Of a stretch of 64,000 nt of DNA, positions 27,045 through 35,796 are shown piece by piece (positions within the stretch are counted from its first letter, which is position 1; each line of letters begins with the position of its first letter). The DNA comes from Arenibacter sp. ARW7G5Y1 (GTDB lineage: Bacteria; Bacteroidota; Bacteroidia; Flavobacteriales; Flavobacteriaceae), in assembly GCF_003201775.1 (NCBI RefSeq), contig NZ_QJJZ01000008.1, forward strand, positions 39,365 through 103,364, given 5' to 3'. The translations under genes and the position numbers were made by a program. The notes below the pieces were generated by a model. It worked only from the letters and a program-made list of their open reading frames with translations, ran no database searches and had not been told where the DNA came from.

Positions 27045-28166
27045 ATGCAAAAACTAGTGTTCTTGTCCTTTTTGTTAAGTAGTCTTATCAGTGTTGCCCA
27101 AGTAAAGGACAAAATTGCCTTTGGCCCTTATATTCAGCAAATGGGAACCAAAGATGCCACCATATGTTGGTCCACTTTGGAGAGTGCGCCTACCATTACG
27201 GATAAGGATGGAAACGTAAAGACCATTGGGGAATATAAACACCACAAAATTCATCTTGGGAACCTTGAACCCAATACAGAATACCAATATGATGTTCTTA
27301 ACGATGGTTCGGATGAAGGCAAAGGTACTCTTACCACTTACCCAGATGAAATAATACCTTTTAATTTTGCTGTTACCGGCGACTCCAGGAACAGGCACGA
27401 CGTGCATGCCAAAATAGTGGCCAGAATCATGGAGACCAATCCCAGATTTATTATCAATTCGGGGGATTTGGTGGCAAACGGACGATCTATTAGCGATTGG
27501 GAAGCCTTTTTTGGGGTAAATAAGGAGCTAATGAGAAATACGCCCTACTATCCCGTTTTGGGCAACCACGAAAAGGATTCGCCCTATTACTATGACCTGT
27601 TCGATTTGCCCAACAATGAAAAATACTACTATTTCACCGTTGGAGATGCCCTTTTTATTGTTTTGGACAGTGAAGGCAAGCAAATTTCAGAGCCCGATTT
27701 TATCTCGGAAAAGAACAGTGATGACTTCTGGAAAAATGCCTTTTCCGAGTATTTTAACACCCAGAAAAAATGGTTGGAAAATGTCTTGGAATTGAACAAG
27801 GAGGCGGGTTTTGTTTTCATTTTTCAACACAAACCCTTGTATAGCGCCATGAAAAACAGAAAGGCGGAAGCCGAACAGACCCGTAAATTCTGGGGCGATA
27901 TCTTTGAAAGACATAAGGTTCAGGTTTTTTTGAACGGGCATGATCACCATTATCACCGGGCCACTAAAAATGGGGTGCATTATATTACCTCTGCGGGAGC
28001 GGGAGCTCCACTGTACGATATAGAGCTCACCTTACCGGAAACTCAGAAATCCAGTAAAATAGAACATTTTGTCAATGTACAGATCAATAAGAAGAATGCC
28101 TTTTTGTATGTGACGGATATTAACGGCAATGAAATTGAAACCGTTGAAATAAAAAGAAGAAAATAA
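27045..28166 (+). CDS. Purple-acid-phosphatase-like metallophosphoesterase, secreted
   Basis: The start is set at ATG 27045 because it directly begins a signal peptide (cut near LISVAQ); an in-frame upstream ATG at 26955 adds a non-signal stretch. The 373-residue product has a fibronectin-like N-terminal domain (about residues 25-100) and a calcineurin-like phosphoesterase domain. Dinuclear metal motifs are visible: TGDSRNR at 111-117, NSGDLVANG at 138-146, GNHEKD at 173-178, FQHKP later, and NGHDHHYHR near the end. It probably removes phosphate from a mono- or diester outside the cytoplasm. Two unknown membrane protein genes follow within 14-17 bp. Confidence 0.85.
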   Translation: MQKLVFLSFLLSSLISVAQVKDKIAFGPYIQQMGTKDATICWSTLESAPTITDKDGNVKTIGEYKHHKIHLGNLEPNTEYQYDVLNDGSDEGKGTLTTYPDEIIPFNFAVTGDSRNRHDVHAKIVARIMETNPRFIINSGDLVANGRSISDWEAFFGVNKELMRNTPYYPVLGNHEKDSPYYYDLFDLPNNEKYYYFTVGDALFIVLDSEGKQISEPDFISEKNSDDFWKNAFSEYFNTQKKWLENVLELNKEAGFVFIFQHKPLYSAMKNRKAEAEQTRKFWGDIFERHKVQVFLNGHDHHYHRATKNGVHYITSAGAGAPLYDIELTLPETQKSSKIEHFVNVQINKKNAFLYVTDINGNEIETVEIKRRK

Positions 28167-28180
28167 TCATCTCAAATAGT

Positions 28181-29452
28181 ATGAAAACTAGTAAAATAGG
28201 AGTTCAGGTTTTAATAGTGGCCATGTCTTTGGCCACTGCTTGGGCCATTCGGGGCCAGTTTGGACATGAACAGGGTGCTGCCTGGGCAGGGGCAATAGGA
28301 GGTCTGGCCCTGGTACTCGTATCCGGCAGAAAGGATTGGTATAACAAAATGATGTTGGTGGCTCTGGCATCGGCCGTAGGTTGGGGAGCTGGGGGAATGA
28401 TCAGTTATGGCAAGGTTGTTGGCTATGGTTTCGCCGATAACTTTGTCAATGCATATTACGGCTTGGGGATGCTCTTCGTTATTGGAGGTTTATTCGGCTT
28501 ACTGGGCGGTGGCCTAGTAGGTTTAACCTTGGATTCTACAAAGGAAAACAGGGTAAGGTGGGGTGCCTTGCTATCCGAAATGACGGCCGGTGGAATTATC
28601 GGTTATTATTTTCTTATAGAGCAGATCGGTTTCAAGATGACCCCTCCCAGATCCGAGGCCTGGGCCGTGTGTCTTGGAGCGGGCTTGGCCATGTTATGGT
28701 ATATGGCCAGGGAAAAGAGAAACTCGGCCATTAGGGTGGCCTTTTATGCCATGCTGGGCGGAGGTATAGGTTTTAGCTTTGGTAATTTCTTACATGTTCT
28801 TGGCAATGTATGGCAAATTCCTTTTAATATGTGGAACGTTATGGAATACTGCATTGGTTTTTGTGGTGGCTCTGGTATGGCCTATGGAGTATATACTTCC
28901 AAGTGGCCAAAGGAGATTCCAAGGGCCGCCAAATGGGAAAACTGGTCGGCCCTGCTTATTGTGGCGCTCTTTATTCCGTTGATCGTTTACAGGGAATCAC
29001 TTACCTATGCCCATATTGCCAGGCGTTTGGAGAATTTGCCCAATATAGAATCCGTTGCCTCCACAAGTACTATAATGGTAGTGTTGGTGTTACTCGCTAT
29101 GATAATAACCCTCTCTTTGAGATTTAAAAAGGATCAATTTTCCCAAAAAGATGTCTTGTATACCTTTTTTACAATGTTAATAGCTTACACTTTTATGAGC
29201 TATGCAGTAACGGGAATTTTTGGGGGAGAAATGCACCTTAACCATCATCTTTACGTTTTAAACATCATTTTGATCTTTGCTTTGCTCCGATCGGGTACTT
29301 TGCAGTATACCTATACCGAAATGGATAAAATAGTCCTTAAAAAATGGCTTCTCCATTTGATCCTCGTACTGGGCGTGCTAGCTATTTTGGCTGTCATAGC
29401 CATAAGCGTACACGGCGACTTGGGGGACAGGGATAGATTTCCCATGAATTAA
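28181..29452 (+). CDS. Unknown polytopic membrane protein, Gly-rich, about 11 helices
   Basis: I do not recognise this 423-residue family. It has about 10-12 predicted membrane segments with many GG motifs (GAIGGLA, GGLFGLLGGGLVG, MLGGGIGFSFGN). Conserved-looking polar residues sit in the helices or short loops: an early AIRGQFGHEQGAAW (about residues 22-35), HVLGNVW and CGGSGMAYG, with a later GEMHLNHH. The early segment with RGQFGHE could be a substrate site. It begins 14 bp after the phosphoesterase gene and is followed by another membrane protein, so a transporter for a product of this locus is the best guess, but no known transporter family is evident. Confidence 0.65.
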   Translation: MKTSKIGVQVLIVAMSLATAWAIRGQFGHEQGAAWAGAIGGLALVLVSGRKDWYNKMMLVALASAVGWGAGGMISYGKVVGYGFADNFVNAYYGLGMLFVIGGLFGLLGGGLVGLTLDSTKENRVRWGALLSEMTAGGIIGYYFLIEQIGFKMTPPRSEAWAVCLGAGLAMLWYMAREKRNSAIRVAFYAMLGGGIGFSFGNFLHVLGNVWQIPFNMWNVMEYCIGFCGGSGMAYGVYTSKWPKEIPRAAKWENWSALLIVALFIPLIVYRESLTYAHIARRLENLPNIESVASTSTIMVVLVLLAMIITLSLRFKKDQFSQKDVLYTFFTMLIAYTFMSYAVTGIFGGEMHLNHHLYVLNIILIFALLRSGTLQYTYTEMDKIVLKKWLLHLILVLGVLAILAVIAISVHGDLGDRDRFPMN

Positions 29453-29469
29453 ATTGAAGCTTGGTTTTA

Positions 29470-30129
29470 ATGGAGGAAAGTGCACAAAGGAAATACCTAA
29501 GATTTATTTGGCTTGTTTTAATTATTTCAATGGGCTATGCGGTCTTAAGATATAATGTGGTGGGAACTGTTGCTTGGAAAGAGGTGCCAATATTTATTCT
29601 CAACAAAGGCGTCTCCTTGGCCGCAATAGTTTTACTTACGTTTAGTTTCTCCATTGGACCCTTGGACAATTTGGGGTTTTCAACATTAAATTTTGGGTTG
29701 GAAAGCAGAAAAATATGGGGAATTTCAGGCCTGCTGTTGACCATATTCCACCTGCTACTTAGTTTTCTGATTTTTAATCCCCATTACTATCCCAAGTTTT
29801 TCGATAAGGATCTTAGCCTTTCCGTTATAGGGAATTTTAGTTTGTTCGCCGGCATGGCCAGCTTTATGATACTGGGTCTTTATCACTGGTGCTTTAGAAA
29901 TCGCTCTAAAAATAAAGAAATACTTATAAACCTTATTACATCCAAGAAATTTCTATTGGTCCTGTTATTTCTACTGGGAACCCATCTTTTTTTTATGGGG
30001 TATGCCACATGGGCCAGTCCTTCAAAATGGCAGGGAGGCCTGCCTCCAATCAGTTTAATTTCATTTATGGTGGTACTTTTCGGTTTTCTTATTAATGTGT
30101 TTGGTCGCATCTCGGATAGGAAAGTATAA
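29470..30129 (+). CDS. Unknown six-helix membrane protein, ferric-reductase-like topology
   Basis: The start is placed at ATG 29470 rather than TTG 29461. The 219-residue product has six hydrophobic segments. Histidines lie inside or at the edge of helices: TIFHLLLSF in helix 3, GLYHWCF in helix 4 and GTHLFFMGYATW in helix 5. This pattern recalls the haem-binding ferric-reductase-like/MsrQ superfamily, but it is short and the resemblance is not decisive. It follows the Gly-rich membrane protein by 17 bp. A haem-based electron-transfer partner or a subunit of a transporter are both possible. Confidence 0.6.
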   Translation: MEESAQRKYLRFIWLVLIISMGYAVLRYNVVGTVAWKEVPIFILNKGVSLAAIVLLTFSFSIGPLDNLGFSTLNFGLESRKIWGISGLLLTIFHLLLSFLIFNPHYYPKFFDKDLSLSVIGNFSLFAGMASFMILGLYHWCFRNRSKNKEILINLITSKKFLLVLLFLLGTHLFFMGYATWASPSKWQGGLPPISLISFMVVLFGFLINVFGRISDRKV

Positions 30130-30137
30130 ACAATATA

Positions 30138-30160
30138 CCGTACAGACGGCGGGTGTACGG
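30138..30160 (+). terminator. GC-rich hairpin after the membrane-protein operon
   Basis: CCGTACA (30138-30144) and TGTACGG (30154-30160) form a 7-bp stem with a 9-nt loop, 8 bp after the stop at 30129. There is no T tract, so this may be a processing or attenuating hairpin rather than a full terminator. The rest of the gap to 30378 shows no gene. Confidence 0.35.
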
Positions 30161-30378
30161 CCAAAGGGTACCTATCGATTTCAACATACGGAAACTGTTT
30201 TGGACAAAGGGTTGGAAGGTGCAAAAAATTAACGATATGCAATGGCATATCCAGATACTGTTTGTTCTATTGGGAGGTGTAAATTTGAGGAATTCTAAAG
30301 GAGGAATAATACCTGTTGCCTCTTCCGGTTGCACAGGCCATAGCAAACCATATGGGAGTGGCATGGAACAACTAAATA

Positions 30379-31227
30379 TTACCTAAAGGTCTTGCGGTAG
30401 TCCGATGGGGTTTTTCCCATAATATGCTTAAAGTAATGGTTAAAATTGGCCAGATTGTTATACCCGCTTTCAAAACAGATCTGAGTGATCTGTTTATCGG
30501 TTTCGGCCAATAATTTGGCGGCTATGCCAACCCTAACACTTTTTACGTATTCCATAAAGGTAAGATCTGTCTTCTTTTTAAAATACCTGCAAAAGGAACT
30601 TGGTGCCATATTCAATACGGCAGCGGCTTCCTCCAATTTTACGCCTTCCTGGATATTTTGAAAAACATATTCGTAGACCTTATTTATTTTATCCAGATTC
30701 TTTGAGAAAACGGCCGAACTGTTATTGGGATTGGATAAGTTTTCCCTTTCATCTACCTGCAACAGAAAATTAAATATTTTAAGCATTTCAATATAATATT
30801 CCAAGCCGTCCAATTGTGTCATGTATTCGAGGCTTTGCCTTATGTGGCTATCATTGTCCAGTTTAAAACGGAGCCCGGTGCTAGACTGCTTTAAAAGGTC
30901 TACCACCTGCTCCAGCTCTGGCATCCTAAAAAAGTCGGAATTAATGATATCTTCCGAAAAGTGGGTAACAATACAAAAAGGATCATTTCCCTTTTCAAAA
31001 TCCAAGGCTTCCCAGCAGTGGGGCAAATTAGGCCCCAGGAGAACCAGATCCCCTTTTTCAAATCCAGAGATGTTGTCACCAACAATTCTTCTGCCAGATC
31101 CGGAAGTGATAAAGTTTAATTCAAAATTTCTGTGGGAATGGATTCTGGCATTGGATGCCAAGGGTAATTTTCTCGATATAAATGAATGCTTATTGGGTAC
31201 AAATATTTTTTCAAAAATAAATTCCAT
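30379..31227 (-). CDS. AraC-family transcriptional regulator with cupin sensor domain
   Basis: Start at ATG 31227; a TTG 18 bp upstream is less likely. The 282-residue product has an N-terminal cupin-type ligand domain (about residues 10-110, with HSHRNFELNFI and GDLVLLGPNLPHCW motifs) and a C-terminal double helix-turn-helix (about 185-282) containing LNMAPSSFCRYFKKKT and the AraC signature ICFESGYNNLANFNHYFKHIMGKTPSDYR. This architecture senses sugars or similar small molecules and activates nearby promoters. It is divergent from the aldolase gene and is the only regulator in the whole glycan locus. Confidence 0.92.
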   Translation of the reverse strand: MEFIFEKIFVPNKHSFISRKLPLASNARIHSHRNFELNFITSGSGRRIVGDNISGFEKGDLVLLGPNLPHCWEALDFEKGNDPFCIVTHFSEDIINSDFFRMPELEQVVDLLKQSSTGLRFKLDNDSHIRQSLEYMTQLDGLEYYIEMLKIFNFLLQVDERENLSNPNNSSAVFSKNLDKINKVYEYVFQNIQEGVKLEEAAAVLNMAPSSFCRYFKKKTDLTFMEYVKSVRVGIAAKLLAETDKQITQICFESGYNNLANFNHYFKHIMGKTPSDYRKTFR

Positions 31228-31535
31228 GGCTTGGTATATTGACAATATTGGACTAATATAATTAAATTATTCAGAAATAAGGTTAAAATATAATGCAATT
31301 AAAACAATATTGTAGTGGCACGGGTTTTTAAATTGACTTTATTTTGTTAGAGCAACAAATCGAGTTTTATACAATTGGTGGCAGTAGGTCCCATTATCCA
31401 TTAAACAGATCTATTGATCACATATAAATTCATAAACAACCTAAATTACCAACCATTATGAAATTGATTATTACAACTTTTTGTCCATTGGTAGGTATTG
31501 CCATTATTTAATATTAATCCTTTAATTATACAATC
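31228..31535. promoter_or_regulatory. Divergent control region of the AraC regulator and the aldolase, with two matching palindromes
   Basis: The 308-bp gap is AT-rich and holds no convincing gene. The 8-bp palindrome CAATATTG occurs twice, at 31243-31250 and 31305-31312, 62 bp apart, which is close to six helical turns and puts both on one DNA face. They lie just upstream of the regulator's start and could be its operators. Confidence 0.35.
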
Positions 31536-32459
31536 ATGAAATTGGCTATAAAAGGAATAATACCACCCATGGTAACACCTTTACTTGAGAATAAGGAACT
31601 AGACCTTTTGGGGTTGAAAAATTTATTAAACCATTTAATAAGTGGCGGGGTCCACGGAATTTTTATTTTGGGAACCACAGGGGAAGGCCCTAGTCTTAGT
31701 TATGCGGTTAGGAAACAGCTTATATCCGAAACCTGTAAAATTGTAAATAAAAAAGTTCCTGTCTTGGTGGGGATTACGGATACTTCTTTTGATGGGACCA
31801 TGGAAATAGCCAATCATGCAAAAAAGGTTGGTGCAGACGCCTTGGTAGTGGCACCTCCCTACTATTTTCCCATTGCCCAAGAAGAAATGGGGGATTATCT
31901 GGAAAGTTTGGTGCCTATGTTGCCATTGCCCTTTATGTTGTATAATATGCCTAGTTGTACAAAACTTCATTTATCCATAGACGTGGTCAAGAGGGCCAAG
32001 GAATTGGGGGCCATAGGCATTAAGGATAGTTCCGGGGATCTAACCTATCTGTATATGCTGATAGAAGAGTTTAAGAACGATCCATCTTTTTCCATAATCG
32101 CCGGAACCGAGCTGTTTTTGCCAGAGACGATTATGAACGGTGGTCATGGTTCCGTAGCCGGGGGAGCCAATTTTTTCCCAAGGTTATTTGTAGATCTATA
32201 TGAGGCAGCAATGAATCAAGATTTGGAAAAAATAAAGTTATTGCGGGAAAAGGTCATTATGGTCCACCAGACCATTTATGAGGTAGGGGAGTATTCCTCC
32301 AGACATATAAAGGGTACCAAATCGGCTTTGTTGGCCATGGGTATTTGCCAAGATCACAATGCGGAACCATTGGACCGATTTACGGAGGAACAGAGGGAAA
32401 GGATAAAAAAGTATGTAGCTCAATTCAATTATAGGAACGAGTATAATCCTGTACATTAA
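31536..32459 (+). CDS. DHDPS/N-acetylneuraminate-lyase family class I aldolase
   Basis: The 307-residue protein is a (beta/alpha)8 barrel of the DapA/NanA family: GTTGEG at 46-51 binds the keto-acid carboxylate, Tyr136 (LYNMPS) is the proton relay and Lys163 (GIKDSSGD) is the Schiff-base lysine. The family includes dihydrodipicolinate synthase, N-acetylneuraminate lyase and 2-keto-3-deoxy-sugar-acid aldolases. Placement beside an AraC regulator inside a glycan locus favours a catabolic lyase cleaving a keto-acid sugar to pyruvate rather than lysine synthesis. The exact substrate cannot be told. It has no signal peptide, so it is cytoplasmic. Confidence 0.88.
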   Translation: MKLAIKGIIPPMVTPLLENKELDLLGLKNLLNHLISGGVHGIFILGTTGEGPSLSYAVRKQLISETCKIVNKKVPVLVGITDTSFDGTMEIANHAKKVGADALVVAPPYYFPIAQEEMGDYLESLVPMLPLPFMLYNMPSCTKLHLSIDVVKRAKELGAIGIKDSSGDLTYLYMLIEEFKNDPSFSIIAGTELFLPETIMNGGHGSVAGGANFFPRLFVDLYEAAMNQDLEKIKLLREKVIMVHQTIYEVGEYSSRHIKGTKSALLAMGICQDHNAEPLDRFTEEQRERIKKYVAQFNYRNEYNPVH

Positions 32460-32485
32460 AAATTCTGCCCGGGGGGCTTAATACG

Positions 32486-32493
32486 TATCTTTG
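32486..32493 (+). promoter_or_regulatory. Candidate -7 element for the PHP/GH31 operon
   Basis: A perfect TAnnTTTG (TATCTTTG) lies 66 bp before the ATG at 32560. It is followed by TAAAGGT, the same bases that follow the candidate -7 element at 2396. No clear -33 TTG was seen. Confidence 0.4.
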
Positions 32494-32559
32494 TAAAGGT
32501 TTTTTTCTTTTATTGTAAACTGGTATATCTGGAATACCTAGCCTAATGATAATATTAAA

Positions 32560-33987
32560 ATGTTGAAAAAGTCTTTTGTTGCAATTCCGATTTTGATAGT
32601 CGCTTTTCTGGCATTTTTTTTTCATTTGGATATCCATATTATTGATGCCCTTAGCCTCGAAACCCTTCCCGAATACGATATCCATATTCCGGTTTTGAGA
32701 ATTATTTTTGAACCAATTTTGGGGTTGTTGTTATATGTAAACCGGACTATTTATCCCTTACAGGAATTACCGATTACGCTGCTGTGGATTTTGGTTTTTT
32801 ATTTATGCCTGAGTCTTTCCAAGATTTTTAAAGTAACTGCACCTCCCAACAGAAGTCGAAAAGCTTTGCGTTTTTTGGGGAACCTACCTTTGTTGATCGG
32901 TATTTGTTTTTCAGTTTTTGTAGTTATTCTTTTCATTCGACTGCCTAATAATACCATTGTAAACAATAGCTCGGATGAAATATTGCTAACTAGCCACTCC
33001 CATACCGAATTTAGTCATGATGGATTGATATCCCAGGAAAAAATGTGGGCTTGGCACAAGAGGAATGGTTTCGATGCCTTTTTTATAACAGACCATGCCA
33101 ATCACAAAAAAACATTGGAATTTGTAAACAAGCAAAGGAACAATCAATTTCCCATAGAACCTTTGGTCATGGTCGGTCAAGAGCATTCGGGTTCCAATCA
33201 TATGAGTCTGTTGGGGCTGAACGGAAAATTTGAAACCAAGGATAAACCCGATTCCCTTATTGTAGACCTAGTGCATAAGCATGGCGGCGCTGTAATAATA
33301 AATCATTGGTTTGATGGGAAGGGAAAGGATAAGGAGTTTTATAGGGAGCTAGGTGCAGATGGTTTTGAAATTGAAAATGTGGGCAAGGAACTTTATTATG
33401 ACCGAACCCTATTTAAGGACCTTAAGAAGTTCTGTGAAGATAATAAGCTCCTTATGATGGGCGGACTCGATTTTCACGGTTACGGTAGGGCATGTGGCAT
33501 ATGGAATGCCTTCCAAATTCCAAATTGGCATCAAATGGACCCGGATAAAAAGGAAAAATCCATTTTGGACATAATAAGGACCAGGGATCAAAGTAGGGTG
33601 AAGGTTCTAATGTACCAGGATCGACCTTTTTATAGTGGGGAAAATTTATTGTTCCAACCCTTCATTACCGCGGTAAATTATTTTAGAACGTTGAATTTTT
33701 GGCAAGTGTTATCATGGGCTATATGGTTGGTCTTATTCCAATTACTGTGGAACTACAGAAGAAAGCATTTTATGCCATTGCATAAAAGAATGGCCTTGAC
33801 AGCTATGGTAAGTGCCCTGTTTTTAATACTCCTTGGGCTGTACTATATGGTCAGGGGCAATGCAGTAAAGGGCTATAGCAAAGTGTTTGCCGAATACAGT
33901 TCCTTGCTTCTTACCATAGGTTCTGTATTTATGGTCTACTCTCTTTTGACCATATATTTCCGATTCTTTAGAAAAATTAAAAAATAA
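32560..33987 (+). CDS. Membrane-embedded PHP-domain (putative phosphoesterase) protein
   Basis: The 475-residue protein starts with about three membrane helices (residues 5-25, 45-90, 108-128). It then has an outside PHP-type metal-dependent hydrolase domain (about 140-360): HSHTEFSHDG at 146-155, ITDHANH near 176, GQEHSG near 207, NHW near 249 and GGLDFHGYG near 305 supply the His/Asp ligands. Three to four more helices close the C-terminus. PHP domains usually cleave phosphate esters in the cytoplasm; a membrane-embedded version next to a glycosidase is uncommon. The GH31 gene follows after 1 bp. It may cleave a phosphodiester in the substrate; this is inferred. Confidence 0.75.
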   Translation: MLKKSFVAIPILIVAFLAFFFHLDIHIIDALSLETLPEYDIHIPVLRIIFEPILGLLLYVNRTIYPLQELPITLLWILVFYLCLSLSKIFKVTAPPNRSRKALRFLGNLPLLIGICFSVFVVILFIRLPNNTIVNNSSDEILLTSHSHTEFSHDGLISQEKMWAWHKRNGFDAFFITDHANHKKTLEFVNKQRNNQFPIEPLVMVGQEHSGSNHMSLLGLNGKFETKDKPDSLIVDLVHKHGGAVIINHWFDGKGKDKEFYRELGADGFEIENVGKELYYDRTLFKDLKKFCEDNKLLMMGGLDFHGYGRACGIWNAFQIPNWHQMDPDKKEKSILDIIRTRDQSRVKVLMYQDRPFYSGENLLFQPFITAVNYFRTLNFWQVLSWAIWLVLFQLLWNYRRKHFMPLHKRMALTAMVSALFLILLGLYYMVRGNAVKGYSKVFAEYSSLLLTIGSVFMVYSLLTIYFRFFRKIKK

Positions 33988-33988
33988 A

Positions 33989-35764
33989 TTGAAAGGAAGG
34001 GCTTTTAAAATTGGTGTTTGGGTGCTGGGGACTTTAAGTGTCGTTGCCTATTTTTATTGGATTTTCCCCGTATGGGGAATGCCGTTCAATGATCAGCGAC
34101 ATGGAAATCCGCCTTTAACCCCTCCCTGGGCCTTGGAATGTTGGCTTTGGGAAGATGATGTTAATACCTCGGACTATGTGGACGAGTTACTTACTGGGTA
34201 TAAGGAGAATGATATTCCAGTGAGAACCATTATTTTGGATAGTCCCTGGTCTTTGTGCTATAATGATTTTGAAATTGATACGACTCTTTATAAAAAGCCC
34301 GACCTGTGGTTTAAAAGGCTTCAGGACGATGGCTATAGGGTGGTACTTTGGATGACGTCCATGGTAAATAGTTTAAGTAATGATACCCACATAAAGGATT
34401 CCAAGGATTGGTACCAGAAGGCCAAGGATAATGGTTTCCTAGTTAAATCCAGCAAGCCAAATAAATGGTGGAAAGGCAAAGGCGGTTTTATAGATTATAC
34501 CAATGACAGGGCTATGGACTGGTGGAGGGGGTTGCAACAAAATGTCTTTGACCTGGGTATCGATGGATGGAAACTGGATGGCACGGCAACCCTATTCTGG
34601 AACCAACTGGGTCCGATACCCATATTTTACAAGAGGACATCCCAGGGAATTATGACCACTAGGACCTATATGGACCACTATTACAGGGACGAATATAGGC
34701 ATGGACTTACCCAAAATCCAGAGTTTGTTACACTTTCCCGATCCATGGACCGTGGCTTTCATCCCGAAGGCTTTGCTCCAATAGACGCCTCCCCTGTAAA
34801 TTGGGTAGGCGATCAGAAGCACGAATGGGTTACCGATGAAATGATTATGGAGAGCGGGGATGAAAATGTTGATATTGCTTTGGATGGAATTCAAGGTTTT
34901 GAGTCGGCCATAGAGAGTGTCCTTAACAGTGCGGCCCTGGGTTATAATATTGTAGGGTCTGATGTAGCAGGATTCTCGGGGAAAACAATTCCGCCAAGAT
35001 TGTATATGCGCTGGACTCAATTCTCCACTTTTTGCGGGCTGTTCATGAATGGGGGACATGGGGAGAGGCGACTTTGGAAGAGAACGGAAGAGGAGCTGGA
35101 GGTAATTCGGAAGTTTTCCTGGCTACATACAGAACTGGTGCCCTATATGTATCACTATGTGGTAACGGCCCATAACGGAGGGCGAAGGTTGCAGACACCG
35201 CTAAAGCAAGGAAAGTATCATTATATGTTCGGGGATGATTTTCTGGTGGCCCCAATATATATGGATTCCAAAAAAAGGACTATTGCGTTGCCAAAGGGGC
35301 AGTGGAGATACTTCTTTAACGATAAGGAACTCATTGATGGAGAGGTGGATATTGAGCGGGAATATCCAATGGACGAATTCCCGGTCTATATAAAGGAAGG
35401 CGCCATAGTGCCCTTGGATATAAAACGTTCCTATACAGGGTTGGGGGATTTGGATTCCGAAGGCTATACAACGATTTTAGTTTATCCTAAAGGCGAAAAT
35501 AGTTTTGATTATTATCATACCGATACCGTGGGGGAAACTACAATTTCCTATGAAACAGCAGCCGGGACTCTAAAGCTTTCCCTAGAAGGAGAAAAATTCC
35601 CCCATCTTTTAAGGATTCATTCCAATAAAATCCCGGAATCGGTTTTACTGGACGGAAAACTATTGGAAAAGGAGGTATTTTGGAAATACGACGACCAAGG
35701 CCATAAACTGGTGATCAGGAATGGTGATGGATATGGCAAAGGGATTTATGAAATTAAATTTTGA
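33989..35764 (+). CDS. GH31-family glycosidase, membrane anchored, TTG start
   Basis: The frame starts with TTG at 33989, one base after the PHP stop; the first ATG would remove the membrane anchor (residues 7-25), so TTG is favoured. The 591-residue product has the GH31 barrel: nucleophile Asp197 in DGWKLDG, acid/base candidate Asp275 in NWVGDQ, and further family motifs GYNIVGSDVAGFSG (319-332) and MYHYV. It also has the C-terminal beta-domains (ending around KEGAIVPL). GH31 includes alpha-glucosidases, alpha-xylosidases, alpha-galactosidases and sulfoquinovosidases; specificity is not clear here. Translational coupling with the PHP protein suggests they act on the same molecule. Confidence 0.88.
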   Translation: MKGRAFKIGVWVLGTLSVVAYFYWIFPVWGMPFNDQRHGNPPLTPPWALECWLWEDDVNTSDYVDELLTGYKENDIPVRTIILDSPWSLCYNDFEIDTTLYKKPDLWFKRLQDDGYRVVLWMTSMVNSLSNDTHIKDSKDWYQKAKDNGFLVKSSKPNKWWKGKGGFIDYTNDRAMDWWRGLQQNVFDLGIDGWKLDGTATLFWNQLGPIPIFYKRTSQGIMTTRTYMDHYYRDEYRHGLTQNPEFVTLSRSMDRGFHPEGFAPIDASPVNWVGDQKHEWVTDEMIMESGDENVDIALDGIQGFESAIESVLNSAALGYNIVGSDVAGFSGKTIPPRLYMRWTQFSTFCGLFMNGGHGERRLWKRTEEELEVIRKFSWLHTELVPYMYHYVVTAHNGGRRLQTPLKQGKYHYMFGDDFLVAPIYMDSKKRTIALPKGQWRYFFNDKELIDGEVDIEREYPMDEFPVYIKEGAIVPLDIKRSYTGLGDLDSEGYTTILVYPKGENSFDYYHTDTVGETTISYETAAGTLKLSLEGEKFPHLLRIHSNKIPESVLLDGKLLEKEVFWKYDDQGHKLVIRNGDGYGKGIYEIKF

Positions 35765-35796
35765 TCCCTCTATCCTGGATTTTGTTCGCAACTAGG

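Noticed and set aside
30153..30386. 77-residue frame between the membrane protein and the AraC gene
   Set aside because: Composition is unlike neighbouring proteins and it overlaps the 3' end of the regulator; it looks like non-coding spacer.
31459..31512. 17-codon frame (MKLIITTFC...) before the aldolase
   Set aside because: Too short, no ribosome-site or conservation evidence; a leader peptide is possible but unsupported.
33989..35764. Calling the GH31 enzyme a sulfoquinovosidase
   Set aside because: The catalytic Asp residues are seen, but the specific sulfonate-binding residues could not be identified by eye.
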